From: Acidimicrobiales bacterium | GTDB lineage: Bacteria; Actinomycetota; Acidimicrobiia; Acidimicrobiales; CADCSY01 | Assembly: GCA_025463335.1 (NCBI GenBank) | Contig: JAOBWJ010000295.1 | Coordinates: 1-34,544, forward strand | Direction of reading: 5' to 3' | DNA length: 34,544 nucleotides | In this document: in pieces, positions 34,416 to 34,544 of the stretch | How the letters are laid out: each line of letters opens with the position of its first letter | Position numbering within the stretch: position 1 is the stretch's first letter | The notes under the pieces: generated by a model | The model's input: only the letters and a program-made list of their open reading frames with translations | Told to the model about the DNA's origin: nothing | Databases searched by the model: none | Translations under genes and position numbers: made by a program

Positions 34416-34544
34416 TCAGGTCCTGGATCGACGCTGGTTGCGTCCGGTCGCTGACGATGCCGCCAAGGCGTCGGCGAGCCCACCGACTCCGTCGTTCACC
34501 AGGCCGACCGTCACCCGGATGTGGTCGACGCCCGGCGAGTCCGC
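34416..34544 (-). CDS. C-terminal end of a probable PLP-dependent enzyme (runs off the window end)
   Basis: Reverse strand reads ...ADSPGVDHIRVTVGLVNDGVGGLADALAASSATGRNQRRSRT*; resembles the tail of Cys/Met-metabolism enzymes or aminotransferases. Only 42 aa visible. Confidence 0.4.
   Translation of the reverse strand, partial: ADSPGVDHIRVTVGLVNDGVGGLADALAASSATGRNQRRSRT

Overview
High-GC, actinobacterial-type chromosome segment; the gene order suggests an Acidimicrobiia-like lineage, but no taxonomy search was possible. (1) 1-9.4 kb is an accessory-looking region. It holds a partial DinB/DUF664 gene, a VOC protein and a divergent glycan locus. The locus has a glycoside hydrolase-GT2 fusion with C-terminal membrane helices on +, facing a tightly overlapped six-gene operon on - (three paralogous glycosyltransferases, a methyltransferase, an APH-fold kinase and a ChbG/YdjC-like deacetylase). 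(2) 9.6-12.2 kb holds a CHRD protein, a small secreted protein, a SigR-like ECF sigma factor, an RsrA-like zinc anti-sigma factor and two very small ORFs. (3) 12.2-31.5 kb is a conserved housekeeping block: DUF2342 metalloprotease, response regulator, tilS, hpt, ftsH, folE, folP, a DSP-like protein, folB, folK, DUF2520, panC, panD, nadB, nadC, coaX, lysS and an SDR. It is interrupted by an opposite-strand lipid cassette (SDR, WS/DGAT, alpha/beta hydrolase). (4) 31.5-34.5 kb holds an ASCH-HTH protein, an LLM/F420 oxidoreductase, a CLC-F-like channel and a partial PLP-enzyme end. The most unusual signals are: the glycan locus; micro-ORFs that exactly bridge operon gaps through GTGA/TGATG stop/start overlaps, including a 71-bp tandem duplication whose two copies differ by one amino acid; a DSP-fold protein with Cys-to-Asn at the catalytic position inside the folate operon; and a nadB with no ATG/GTG/TTG start available before its FAD motif. 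All calls come from reading the sequence; no database or computational search was run.
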